64,000 nucleotides of DNA from Dyadobacter sp. SG02. GTDB taxonomy: Bacteria > Bacteroidota > Bacteroidia > Cytophagales > Spirosomataceae. Made by a program: the position numbers and the translations under genes. The stretch lies in NCBI RefSeq assembly GCF_900109045.1, contig NZ_FNYL01000005.1, positions 186,001 through 250,000 on the forward strand, read 5' to 3'. Below the pieces are notes generated by a model, which saw nothing but the letters and a program-made list of their open reading frames with translations, was not told the origin of the DNA and did no database searches. Shown in pieces: positions 41,401 through 50,424 of this stretch. Within the stretch, counting starts at the first letter, position 1, and each line of letters starts with the position of its first letter.

Positions 41401-44400
41401 TTAAAAACTGATACTTGCGCCCACATTGATCGTCCGGTTGATCGGGTACATATACCCGTACAACTCCGAAGGGTGCTCCGGATCGAGCCCTTTCACCTTT
41501 GTGAATGTGTGGAGGTTATAGCCGTTCACATACACGCGCAGCCCCTGCACGCCTACCCTTTTCAGCAAATCCTTCGGCAACGAATAGCCGATCTCGGCAC
41601 TTTTCAGACGCAGGTAAGCGCCATTCTGAATGTTACGGGCCGAGTTTTCGTCGGCCGTGGTGCCGGTGTAGGCATAGTAACCTTTTGTCCATTGGGTTGA
41701 AGGATTGTAAGGGTCGGCCGTCGGGTCGTTGGGATGCCAGCGATCCATGAAGAATTCCAATGCATTACCATCCCAGGCCAGCGGTTCGCGCAGCTGTTCG
41801 CCGTAAGCGACATATGAAAGCGCCGCGCCCTGGAAGAGGATATTGAAGTCAAATCCCTTGTAATCGATAGAGCCTGAGAAACCGAAATTCATGAGCGGGT
41901 GGTTCTTTTTCGCATCGCCGCCGACGGTGGTGGTGCTGGCCGGGTTAATGGTGGTCGCAATCGGATGACGGTCCATGTCGTCGATCGTACCGTCGCCGTT
42001 CCAGTCTTCGTAGATGTAGTCACCCGGTAATGTGGCACGGCCTACGAATGCGTTGTGTTGGGCGATCTGCTCATAGGATTGGAACTGGCCTTCGTAACCC
42101 CAGCCAAACCATACGTCGTTGTAACGGTTGCTGCGGTTGTTCCGCCAGTCGTCGTAGGAGTTACCGGACCGGCCTCTTTCGATGTAAATGTTGCGGGTAC
42201 GGGTGAGCGAAAGGTTACCCGACACATTGTATCGAATCTCATTGATTCGCTTGCGGTGGGAAACTGAAATTTCGAAACCGCTTGTCTGATCGCTGTTCAG
42301 GTTTTCCTGCGGCATCGTCGCGCCGAATGTACCGGGGAGCGACATGAGGCGGTTTGCCAGCAAACCGGTGCGGTTACGACGGAAAATATCGAAGGTAACC
42401 TCCACCAAACCATTCCAGAAACCTGCGTCCAGGCCCGCATTGGCAGTTTTCACGGTATACCAGGTAATATTGGGGTTCGGCGAATTGCGGAAGCCCAGCG
42501 AATTCACAAACGACCCGCCGAACATGTACCCGCCGGCCAGCGCCTGGCTGTTGCCATTGAACGGATAGTCATAACCCGACACAAACTGGTAGGAAGAAGC
42601 ACCATCATCCCCCATTGTTCCATAAGAACCGCGGATTTTCAGGTTATCCAGGAAACGGAAGGCTGCATTGTTTTTGATAAAACCTTCCTCGGACAATCGC
42701 CAGCCAGCCGAAACCGCCGGGAAGAAACCCCACTGCTTGCCGGGAGGGAATTTGGACGAACCATCGTAGCGGAAGCTGAAATCGGCGATGTATTTGCCCT
42801 TGAAATCGTAGTTCAAACGCCCTACCAGCCCTTTGTTCGCATTCTTCCAGATGTTGTTGATATTGCTGTTCCCGACCTGATTTTGCGCTTTTCCGGCAAA
42901 AAGATACTCCATCGGAATCCCCAGCTCGCGGCTCGCGAAGAAGTTGTCGCTGCTGCGGGTGCTTTCTTCATAAAGTACCAATGCGCCCACATTGTGCGTC
43001 TCCTTGAAAGAGCGGTTATAGTTCAATGAAACCTGCATCAAAGTGGACGGCAGCATATTGTAAGTCTTGGTCAGCTGGTCGGGCAGGTTGTTCGCGAACG
43101 GCGCATAGGTGTCGCTGGACGCATTGTAATCGTACAAATTGTAAGACTTTTTATAATTGGTGTTGGAGTTGATCCGCGTGTCGTAGCTGAACATCCCTTT
43201 CGCCATCAACCCTTCTACCTGCGGCACCGTGTATTCGAGCTGAAACTGGCTTTGGAGCCATTTGTTATTGTCCTGCTGGTAACCCGAAATATCGGCGGTC
43301 GTCAATGCAACCGGGTGCCCGGCGGCCATTTTGAAAAGGTAATCGGGATTATTGTTGGCATAATTGGTCTCGTTCGGCTGTGCGCGCCAGAGCGGCCCGT
43401 ATATTTCGTGCATACCGCCCGCCTGCTGGTTGTTTTTGGTATCGATAATACCGCTCAGTTTCAGCGAGGCACGCAACTGCTTCGTAATCTGCGCATTAAT
43501 ATTCGACCGCAGGTTGTATTTATCATAATTGAGATCCTTGCTTTTCCAGAAACCTTCCTGGTACATATAACCCATATTGATAAAATAATCGATCTTGCCG
43601 TCAGCAGTACCGCCGCTCGCGCTGAGGTTATGCTGTTGCTGGGGTGCGCGTTTCTGCATCACGAGATCGTACCAATCCGTGCTTTGCAGCTTCCCTTCAC
43701 GATATGGGGCAAAATCCGATTCGGAATAGCGGATCGTCGGACTGTTCACATTGTGCATGCTCTTCTCGTTCATGAGCGTGTAGCGTTCGATCGCGCCCAC
43801 GGGTTTCGGCAAACCCAATGCAGTCTGGCTGCCGTAATACATCGAATACTCGATCTTCGCCCGTCCGCTCGCGCCGCGTTTGGTCGTCACGAGCACCACG
43901 CCATTGGCCGCACGCACGCCGTAAATGGCCGCCGCGGCGTCTTTCAGAATGGAAATGCTTTCGATTTCATTCGGGTCGATGCGGGAGATATTGTCGCGCG
44001 GCACGCCGTCTATCACGATCAGCGGATTACCAAAGCCCCGGATATCGAACTGGTTGGAGTTGAAATCACCCGGCTCCGACGATTTCTGCACCACCCGCAG
44101 GCCCGGCAGCTTGCCCGTGAGCATATTCTGCACGTTCTGGTTTTTGGTAGTGACGATCTCCTGGCTGTTCACGGAAACGACGGCTCCCGTCAGCGTCACT
44201 TTCTTCTGGGTACCATACCCTACCACCACTACTTCGTCGAGGTTCTTGTTGTCTTCGGCCAGGGTAATGTTAATGGTCGTCTGGCTACCCACCGCGACTT
44301 CCTGTTTGGCATAACCTACAAATGAAAAGACCAACACATCAGCCGCCGACCCGATCTGGATTGAAAACTTGCCATTCACATCGGTGGTCGTGCCCGTGGC

Positions 44401-44613
44401 GGTACCTTTCACGAGCACATTCACGCCCGGGATACCCTCGCCTTTTTCATCTTTAACTGTTCCTGAAACATCGGTGGCGGCGGGTGGCCGGTTAGCAGCG
44501 GGCGGGTCCCCGGCTGGTCGGCTGCCACTCCCGAGCGCATACGCAGGTGGGTTGAAATGGCACAGCAATGCCATGCTCATCGCCCATAAGGGGATGGATA
44601 GAGTTTTGTTCAT
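41401..44613 (-). CDS. SusC/RagA family TonB-dependent outer-membrane transporter
   Basis: A 1070-residue TonB-linked barrel. Signal peptide (MNKTLSIPLWAMSMALLCHF), carboxypeptidase-regulatory-like domain (about 48-125, GVNVLVKGTATGTTTDVNGK), SusC signature (LDEVVVVGYGTQKKVTLTGA), plug with FDIRGFGNPLIVIDGVP, and a barrel ending in VGASISF. It heads the operon with SusD and DUF3823. The divergent gene at 44867 is a secreted glycosidase-like protein, so this is a small polysaccharide locus. The 253-base gap contains divergent promoters and no short gene. Confidence 0.95.
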   Translation of the reverse strand: MNKTLSIPLWAMSMALLCHFNPPAYALGSGSRPAGDPPAANRPPAATDVSGTVKDEKGEGIPGVNVLVKGTATGTTTDVNGKFSIQIGSAADVLVFSFVGYAKQEVAVGSQTTINITLAEDNKNLDEVVVVGYGTQKKVTLTGAVVSVNSQEIVTTKNQNVQNMLTGKLPGLRVVQKSSEPGDFNSNQFDIRGFGNPLIVIDGVPRDNISRIDPNEIESISILKDAAAAIYGVRAANGVVLVTTKRGASGRAKIEYSMYYGSQTALGLPKPVGAIERYTLMNEKSMHNVNSPTIRYSESDFAPYREGKLQSTDWYDLVMQKRAPQQQHNLSASGGTADGKIDYFINMGYMYQEGFWKSKDLNYDKYNLRSNINAQITKQLRASLKLSGIIDTKNNQQAGGMHEIYGPLWRAQPNETNYANNNPDYLFKMAAGHPVALTTADISGYQQDNNKWLQSQFQLEYTVPQVEGLMAKGMFSYDTRINSNTNYKKSYNLYDYNASSDTYAPFANNLPDQLTKTYNMLPSTLMQVSLNYNRSFKETHNVGALVLYEESTRSSDNFFASRELGIPMEYLFAGKAQNQVGNSNINNIWKNANKGLVGRLNYDFKGKYIADFSFRYDGSSKFPPGKQWGFFPAVSAGWRLSEEGFIKNNAAFRFLDNLKIRGSYGTMGDDGASSYQFVSGYDYPFNGNSQALAGGYMFGGSFVNSLGFRNSPNPNITWYTVKTANAGLDAGFWNGLVEVTFDIFRRNRTGLLANRLMSLPGTFGATMPQENLNSDQTSGFEISVSHRKRINEIRYNVSGNLSLTRTRNIYIERGRSGNSYDDWRNNRSNRYNDVWFGWGYEGQFQSYEQIAQHNAFVGRATLPGDYIYEDWNGDGTIDDMDRHPIATTINPASTTTVGGDAKKNHPLMNFGFSGSIDYKGFDFNILFQGAALSYVAYGEQLREPLAWDGNALEFFMDRWHPNDPTADPYNPSTQWTKGYYAYTGTTADENSARNIQNGAYLRLKSAEIGYSLPKDLLKRVGVQGLRVYVNGYNLHTFTKVKGLDPEHPSELYGYMYPINRTINVGASISF

Positions 44614-44866
44614 AATTGTTTTTTTGAAAGAAAAAGTTACACGGAGGTAATTGTAAATCCGGGTGCTAAGTAACGTGCAGGGCGTTAACGCAGACTTAAT
44701 TTGGACTTAATTGCCGCTTTTTAGCCGACATTTTTTCCCATTTATTCTTTATTAAGTCATAGTTAATCTAAAATTATAGGTGCCCGTCTAGTTTTGGACC
44801 AATCCGCCAGCCACTCCCGGCACCGTGGGCTTTTACTCAAATCTTTTCACCTTAATCCAAAACTGA

Positions 44867-47695
44867 ATGAAGACCAACTGTTTACTGTTGCTCCTGTTAC
44901 TGGCGGCGACCCTGCCCTCGCTTGCGCAGGTGACGCCCGTCGACGACTGCGAATCGCTTACCGGCTGGGGCGGTGGCGGCAATGCGCTGAGCCTCGACAG
45001 CGATGCGCCCGTGCAGGGCACCTATTCGATCAAATCCGAAGGCGGCAATACCGAACGCCTCCGCCGGACATTCACCACGCCGATCAACACCGGCATCGGC
45101 CCCACGGAGTTGAATATCGCCTACCTGCAATTCTCGCTCTACGTTTCGGACGTTACGAAGTTCAGCGCCTCGGGCGGGCAGTTCGAAATTACCAGTTCGG
45201 GCAACCCGGATACCGACGAGTACAACTGGGGCACGGCGAGTGTGAACCTCCGCAATGGCTGGAACAACGTGGTACTTCGCCTGAGCGCGGCGGGCAAGCA
45301 GGGTAACCCGAACCTGGCGGCCATTAATTTTTTCAGGTATTACAAGCCTATTAATGCGGGTGAATCGGTGATTATCAAGATCGATAATGTCCGTTTTACA
45401 AAAGGCTATGAAGGCAGCGTGCTCAGCGGTGCGCACATTTTCAGCGCGGCCGACGATGCTACCGGCTGGTCGGGGAGCGACGCGCCGGGCACCGATACGG
45501 GCAACAAGATCCTCGGCAGCGCGTCCATCGTTAAAACCGGCTCGGGTACCAACTGGTTTACATTCAATCCCGCGCCATTCAATACTACTGTGACGGAAGC
45601 CGATGGTATCGTGAAATTCTGGCTTTTCGTTTCGGATGCGTCCCAAATGAACGGTAGCGGAAGCATTGTGTTCTCGTCTTCGGGCCAGGCGGGGACGGAC
45701 GAATATCGCTGGAACCTGGCCAACCAGAAAATACAAAATGGATGGAACCACGTGATCCTGCATTTGCCGGGTGCCGTAAAAACAGGTAATCCGAATTTGT
45801 CCGCCATTAATTTCTTCCAGATCAGCCAGCCGCTAAGCGCGTCTATTACCGCCCGGGTCGACGAGATCGAGTTTTACGAACCTGCCGACGTTGCCACGCC
45901 CGTCCCATCGGCCAACACATTGAACGGCAAGGTGATGTTCGGTTATCAGGGCTGGTTCGGACTTCCGACGGACGGCAGCCCTACCCACAACTGGTGGCTG
46001 CACTGGTTCGGCGGCGCGCCCGACCATGCCAATGCAACCGTGGATATGTGGCCTTACCTGGGCGATTACCCTTCCAGTGAGCTCGTGGCGACGAATATGG
46101 TGTATAGCAACGGCTCGCCCGCGAAGCTGTTTTCGAGCTACAATTACAATACCGTCGACCAGCATTTCAAATGGATGCGCGAGCATGAAGTCGACGGCGT
46201 TTTCCAGCAGCGGTTTCTCCAAAACTTCCGCACAGGCGATTCGCGCGTACCACGGCATTTCGAAAAAGTGATTGAAAACGTGCAGACCGCCAGCCTGAAA
46301 TACGGTCGCGTGTATGCGATCATGTACGACCTCTCGGGCGCGGACGCGACATCTACCGAGGCCGTGATCGCCGACTGGAAGCGCCTCGTGGACGAAATGG
46401 GCGTCACTTCCGAAAGCAATTACCTCTGGCACAAGGGCCGTCCGCTGGTAGCATTGTGGGGCCTCGGCCTGGCTTCCAGCCCCGACGCCACCGCGGAACG
46501 TTCCGACAAGCTCGTGAAATGGTTCCGCGACGGCGATCCTACCGACCCGACCGACGATCCCAAATACCGTGCGACCATCATGGGCGGCCTCAACAATAAC
46601 TGGCGCACACATACCGCAGAATGGCTCGCGGTATACGACCAGCTCGATGTGATCAGCCCGTGGTCGGTGGGACGGTACAGCAACGAAAGCGGCGCCAATG
46701 CATTCGCGATCAACTCCGTGCGGCCGGATATGGCGTATTTGCAGCCTAAAAACATCGATTACATGCCGGTTATCTTCCCGGGTTTTTCCTGGTTTAACCT
46801 GCAAACCGTTCGGAACAACCCGTCGGCGGCCATTAAAAACTCCATTCCGCGCAATGGCGGCAGCTTTTTGTGGCAACAGTCCCAGAATGTGATCAACGAA
46901 GGCGCGAATATGATTTACCTGGCGATGTTCGACGAAGTGGACGAGGCGACTTCTTTCTTCAAAATGGAGAAATTCGCCGACCACACCCCGAAAGGCGGCG
47001 ATACCTGGTTCCTCTCGCTCGACGCCGACGGTTTCGACCTTACGCCCGACTGGTACATGGGCATTGCCGGTTATACCAAAAAAGTACTCGCAGGAAAAGC
47101 GACAAACAGCCTGTCGGTTCCGCTATTCCCGAATGCGCTGAGTACCACGGCCGGTCAGCCGTTACCCGTTACACTGGTGAGCTTCGCCGCCCACACCGAG
47201 CAGAATAATGCATTGCTAACCTGGCGCACCTCACAGGAAACCAACAGCTCGCATTTTGAAATACAGCGGAGTGCCGACGCCAAATCATTTATCACTATTG
47301 GAAAAATCAATTCACACCAAAATTCCAATGCGAACAACGACTACCGGTATACGGACACCAACCTGCCCGCGGGGCGTTTCTATTACCGTTTGAAAATGGT
47401 CGACCTACCGTCGGATGGGCACTCTGCGAACGGCGCTTTTGCTTACAGCAGCATTGCAACAGTGGAAATCGAAAGATCGATCGCTGTGAACGTATTTCCA
47501 AACCCGGCGGCGAATGTGCTTGCTATCCAGTCCGATGCGCGCATTTTGCAGGTGGATATCGTAAATTCCGCGGGAAGGAAGATGCATTCATCCACGCCCG
47601 GCAAGCCGAGTTTTGAGTTGAATATTGCCACCTGGCCTTCTGGGATTTATGTTGTGAAGGTCGACGGCGTCGAACGAAAAATCGTAAAACCTTAA
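44867..47695 (+). CDS. Secreted GH71/GH99-like protein with two N-terminal carbohydrate-binding-like repeats and T9SS C-terminal domain
   Basis: A 942-residue secreted protein: signal peptide (MKTNCLLLLLLLAATLPSLA), two homologous modules of about 160 residues (FSLYVSDVTKFSASGGQFEI versus FWLFVSDASQMNGSGSIVFS, each ending in an AINFF segment), then a catalytic-like domain (about 350-730) that resembles GH99/GH71 (VMFGYQGWFGLPTDGSPTHN, VDGVFQQRFLQNF, YGRVYAIMYDLSG, NEGANMIYLAMFDEVDEATS). The likely catalytic Glu/Asp lie in the last motif. It ends in a type A T9SS sorting domain (VNVFPNPAANVLAIQSD and IYVVKVDG). GH99 enzymes act on alpha-mannosidic links; the exact activity here is not proven. 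Confidence 0.85.
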   Translation: MKTNCLLLLLLLAATLPSLAQVTPVDDCESLTGWGGGGNALSLDSDAPVQGTYSIKSEGGNTERLRRTFTTPINTGIGPTELNIAYLQFSLYVSDVTKFSASGGQFEITSSGNPDTDEYNWGTASVNLRNGWNNVVLRLSAAGKQGNPNLAAINFFRYYKPINAGESVIIKIDNVRFTKGYEGSVLSGAHIFSAADDATGWSGSDAPGTDTGNKILGSASIVKTGSGTNWFTFNPAPFNTTVTEADGIVKFWLFVSDASQMNGSGSIVFSSSGQAGTDEYRWNLANQKIQNGWNHVILHLPGAVKTGNPNLSAINFFQISQPLSASITARVDEIEFYEPADVATPVPSANTLNGKVMFGYQGWFGLPTDGSPTHNWWLHWFGGAPDHANATVDMWPYLGDYPSSELVATNMVYSNGSPAKLFSSYNYNTVDQHFKWMREHEVDGVFQQRFLQNFRTGDSRVPRHFEKVIENVQTASLKYGRVYAIMYDLSGADATSTEAVIADWKRLVDEMGVTSESNYLWHKGRPLVALWGLGLASSPDATAERSDKLVKWFRDGDPTDPTDDPKYRATIMGGLNNNWRTHTAEWLAVYDQLDVISPWSVGRYSNESGANAFAINSVRPDMAYLQPKNIDYMPVIFPGFSWFNLQTVRNNPSAAIKNSIPRNGGSFLWQQSQNVINEGANMIYLAMFDEVDEATSFFKMEKFADHTPKGGDTWFLSLDADGFDLTPDWYMGIAGYTKKVLAGKATNSLSVPLFPNALSTTAGQPLPVTLVSFAAHTEQNNALLTWRTSQETNSSHFEIQRSADAKSFITIGKINSHQNSNANNDYRYTDTNLPAGRFYYRLKMVDLPSDGHSANGAFAYSSIATVEIERSIAVNVFPNPAANVLAIQSDARILQVDIVNSAGRKMHSSTPGKPSFELNIATWPSGIYVVKVDGVERKIVKP

Positions 47696-47722
47696 ATCCA
47701 GTTCGGCATATTACTTGAAACA

Positions 47723-47757
47723 GCGCCCCGGTCGGAAACGGCCGGGGCGCATATTTT
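47723..47757 (+). terminator. Terminator after the GH71/99-like gene
   Basis: 9-bp GC-rich stem GCGCCCCGG (47723-47731) / CCGGGGCGC (47742-47750) followed by ATATTTTTA on the plus strand. Confidence 0.88.
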
Positions 47758-47850
47758 TACGGCCCCGGCACGCGCGACCTTATATTATTTCAAGTTTTTT
47801 TTAACTTTTGTAAATTATTACTACTGACTGCGTATACCTGAACCGGGCCG

Positions 47851-50421
47851 ATGAAATTGCCTTTTTTCCTCCTGACATTCCTTTTTGTTATTCCCATTAC
47901 CGCCGACAACCCGGCAAATGCCCAATCGTACGGCCTGCGCTTTGCGAGCTACGAGGCCTTGCAGGACCACCGGACCACGCTGGACCTAACGCCGGCGAAG
48001 CCCGTTTGCATTTCGGAAAGCCTCGAATTCGCATTCGATCTTTCCTTTGTACCCAAACAAAAAACCTATTTCGGCTATATTTTCAGGCTGATCGGCGACG
48101 ATAAAAACAATATCGACCTCATTTATGACAATGGAATCGCCGCGGCCAATGGTCGTTTCCGGGTCATTGCGGGCGATAAACTCTCCGGAATCGCTTTCAA
48201 TATTTCCGATCAGGCGCTTTTTGCCGGCTGGAACAAATTCCTCGTCAAACTGGACGCGAAAAGCCGGAAATTGAGCATTACCGCAGGCGGTAAGACCTAC
48301 ACGCACACATTGGATATTGCGCCCGGTGGGTGCTACCAGCTGCTTTTCGGGGCCAACCAGCACAAGTCCTTCCAAACGACGGACGTACCGCCGATGAACC
48401 TGGCCAATATTCAGCTTTCGCAGGATGGCAAGCCCGCCGGGCTCTGGCCGCTGGACGAGCATTCGGGGGAAACGGCACATAACCAGAAAGGCAAAGTAAC
48501 TGCGGTAACCAAAAATCCGGTTTGGATCGAAAAACTGCATGAGGCATGGCAACCGCGCAAACGAATGGTTACCAGCGGTTTTGCCTGCTCGGCCCTGGAT
48601 CAGAAGCGCGAAATGCTCTACCTCATCGGCGAGGACAGCCTCCATACCTACTCGGTCGCGAGCCAGGTAACCGTTTCGTATCCTTATCAATCGGGCAGGC
48701 TGCATTTAGCGAAAGGTAATCAGGCTTTCGTAGATACGGTTTCGGGCAACCTGTATACTTACAATGCTGACCAGCAACGCATTGCACGCTTCAATTTTGC
48801 CAGCCGGAAATGGGACAACAACTTTATTTTCCCTATTCCCGAAAGCTCTACGGAATACTGGCATTCCAACAAGTTTTATTCCGCCGCCGATTCCTCTCTT
48901 TACATTTTCGGAGGCTATGGGCATTTGACTTACAAAAACAAGGTGCATCGCTACCATTTGCCTACCGGCCGATGGGCAGTCGATAGTACAGCGGCCATAG
49001 CGGGCATTTACACACCCCGATACCTGGCCGCAGGCGGTGTGGGGCCGCGTGGTATGTACGTACTCGGTGGTTACGGCAGCCTTACGGGCCAGCAAATCCT
49101 CAACCCCAGAAACTGGAACGATTTGCTGCGTTTCGATCCCAAAACAAGAACCTGGAAGAAAGTATACGACACCGGTACGGACCTTGCCCAGCTGAATTTT
49201 GCCAACTCGCTGGTTTTCCCGGACGGTTACTTCTATGCATTGAGTTTTCCTAAAAACCGCTACAATTCCGAGTTGCAACTCGTACGCGGCTCGCTCGATA
49301 AACCGGAATTCAAGGCGATGGCGACCCCGATCCCCTACTCTTTTCACGATACGCATTCCTTCGCCGATCTTTTCTATTGCCCCGACAGCAAGCAGCTGGT
49401 AGCATTCACCATGACTCGCGCCGAAGACGATAAGCAGACGGTCATGCAAGTTTATACATTGCTCTCGCCCGTACGCGAGGCGCATGCAGAGGTGGCAACC
49501 GCCGAAAGCGAGCCGTTGCCAGTCTGGCCGTTTGTAGCAGGTGGCACCGGCTTACTAATGGGTGCGGCATGGCTGTATTTTCGCCGACGGGGCATGGAGA
49601 CGACCGCTTCCCAACCGCAGGGCGAGCCGGCGCCGGAAGCGCATCCGGCCCTGGCGCCACTACGCAAAAGTACCAGCCAGGCGCCGCCGCAGGAGAAAAA
49701 CAGCATTTCCCTTTTTGGAGATTTACAGCTTGTCGATAACAGCGGAACCGACATTACCCAGGCGCTGACGCCGTTGATCAAGGAGCTTTTCCTCGTCATT
49801 TTACTGTACACCATCCGCTGGAAAAGGGGTATTAATTCGGATAAACTGAGGGAATTGTTATGGTCGGATAAAACGGCGGAGAGTGCGCGGAACAACCGGT
49901 CGGTGAACCTTACGAAACTGAAAGCGATCCTTACCAAAATGCCGCATTGCCAGATCGTGATGAATGCCGGGCATTGGAAGCTGGATTTCGACGAAAACGA
50001 AGTACACGTCGATTACCTCGATTTCATGAATATCACTTCTTCCAAAATCATAGACAGGCCGATGATCGAGGCGCTGATCGGCATTACCAACAAAGGAAGT
50101 TTTTTATCCAATCTGGAATTCGAATGGCTCGACCCTTTCAAATCGGAGATTTCGAATATCGTGGTCAATACCTTCCTGAATTACGCGGGGAGCATTTCAG
50201 TATCCGACGATCCTGAATTTGTGATCCGACTGGCCGGCAACATTTCGTATTTCGACCCGGCCAATGAAGAAGCGATGATCCTTAAATGCAAGTCGTTCGC
50301 GTTGCTCGGCAAGCATTCACTCGCCAAAAGTACGTTTGAGAGCTTTACGCGCGAGTACAACAACATTTACGGGGAGGAATTCCGCCGGGAACTGGCGGAT
50401 ATCCTCAAATCGGAAGTGTAG
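47851..50421 (+). CDS. Membrane-spanning regulator: LamG/kelch outside, SARP-like winged helix inside
   Basis: An 856-residue protein. A signal peptide (cleavage after PANAQ) is followed by a laminin-G-like domain (about 26-225), then kelch-type repeats (about 235-540; SLYIFGGYGHLTYKNKVHRY, GMYVLGGYGSLTG). One TM helix at about 557-577 is followed by a linker and an OmpR/SARP-type winged helix (about 617-710: SISLFGDLQLVDNSGTDITQ, SDKLRELLWSDKTAESARNN) and a bacterial transcriptional activator (BTAD-like) domain of TPR helices to the end. So it reads an outside signal and binds DNA itself: a one-component membrane regulator. Position next to the GH71/99-like gene and the SusCD operon suggests it controls this locus. 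Confidence 0.82.
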   Translation: MKLPFFLLTFLFVIPITADNPANAQSYGLRFASYEALQDHRTTLDLTPAKPVCISESLEFAFDLSFVPKQKTYFGYIFRLIGDDKNNIDLIYDNGIAAANGRFRVIAGDKLSGIAFNISDQALFAGWNKFLVKLDAKSRKLSITAGGKTYTHTLDIAPGGCYQLLFGANQHKSFQTTDVPPMNLANIQLSQDGKPAGLWPLDEHSGETAHNQKGKVTAVTKNPVWIEKLHEAWQPRKRMVTSGFACSALDQKREMLYLIGEDSLHTYSVASQVTVSYPYQSGRLHLAKGNQAFVDTVSGNLYTYNADQQRIARFNFASRKWDNNFIFPIPESSTEYWHSNKFYSAADSSLYIFGGYGHLTYKNKVHRYHLPTGRWAVDSTAAIAGIYTPRYLAAGGVGPRGMYVLGGYGSLTGQQILNPRNWNDLLRFDPKTRTWKKVYDTGTDLAQLNFANSLVFPDGYFYALSFPKNRYNSELQLVRGSLDKPEFKAMATPIPYSFHDTHSFADLFYCPDSKQLVAFTMTRAEDDKQTVMQVYTLLSPVREAHAEVATAESEPLPVWPFVAGGTGLLMGAAWLYFRRRGMETTASQPQGEPAPEAHPALAPLRKSTSQAPPQEKNSISLFGDLQLVDNSGTDITQALTPLIKELFLVILLYTIRWKRGINSDKLRELLWSDKTAESARNNRSVNLTKLKAILTKMPHCQIVMNAGHWKLDFDENEVHVDYLDFMNITSSKIIDRPMIEALIGITNKGSFLSNLEFEWLDPFKSEISNIVVNTFLNYAGSISVSDDPEFVIRLAGNISYFDPANEEAMILKCKSFALLGKHSLAKSTFESFTREYNNIYGEEFRRELADILKSEV

Positions 50422-50424
50422 ACC

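Noticed and set aside
45833..46984. 383-codon minus-strand frame opposite the GH71/99-like gene
   Set aside because: Antisense shadow of a well-supported secreted enzyme; no domain and unlikely composition.
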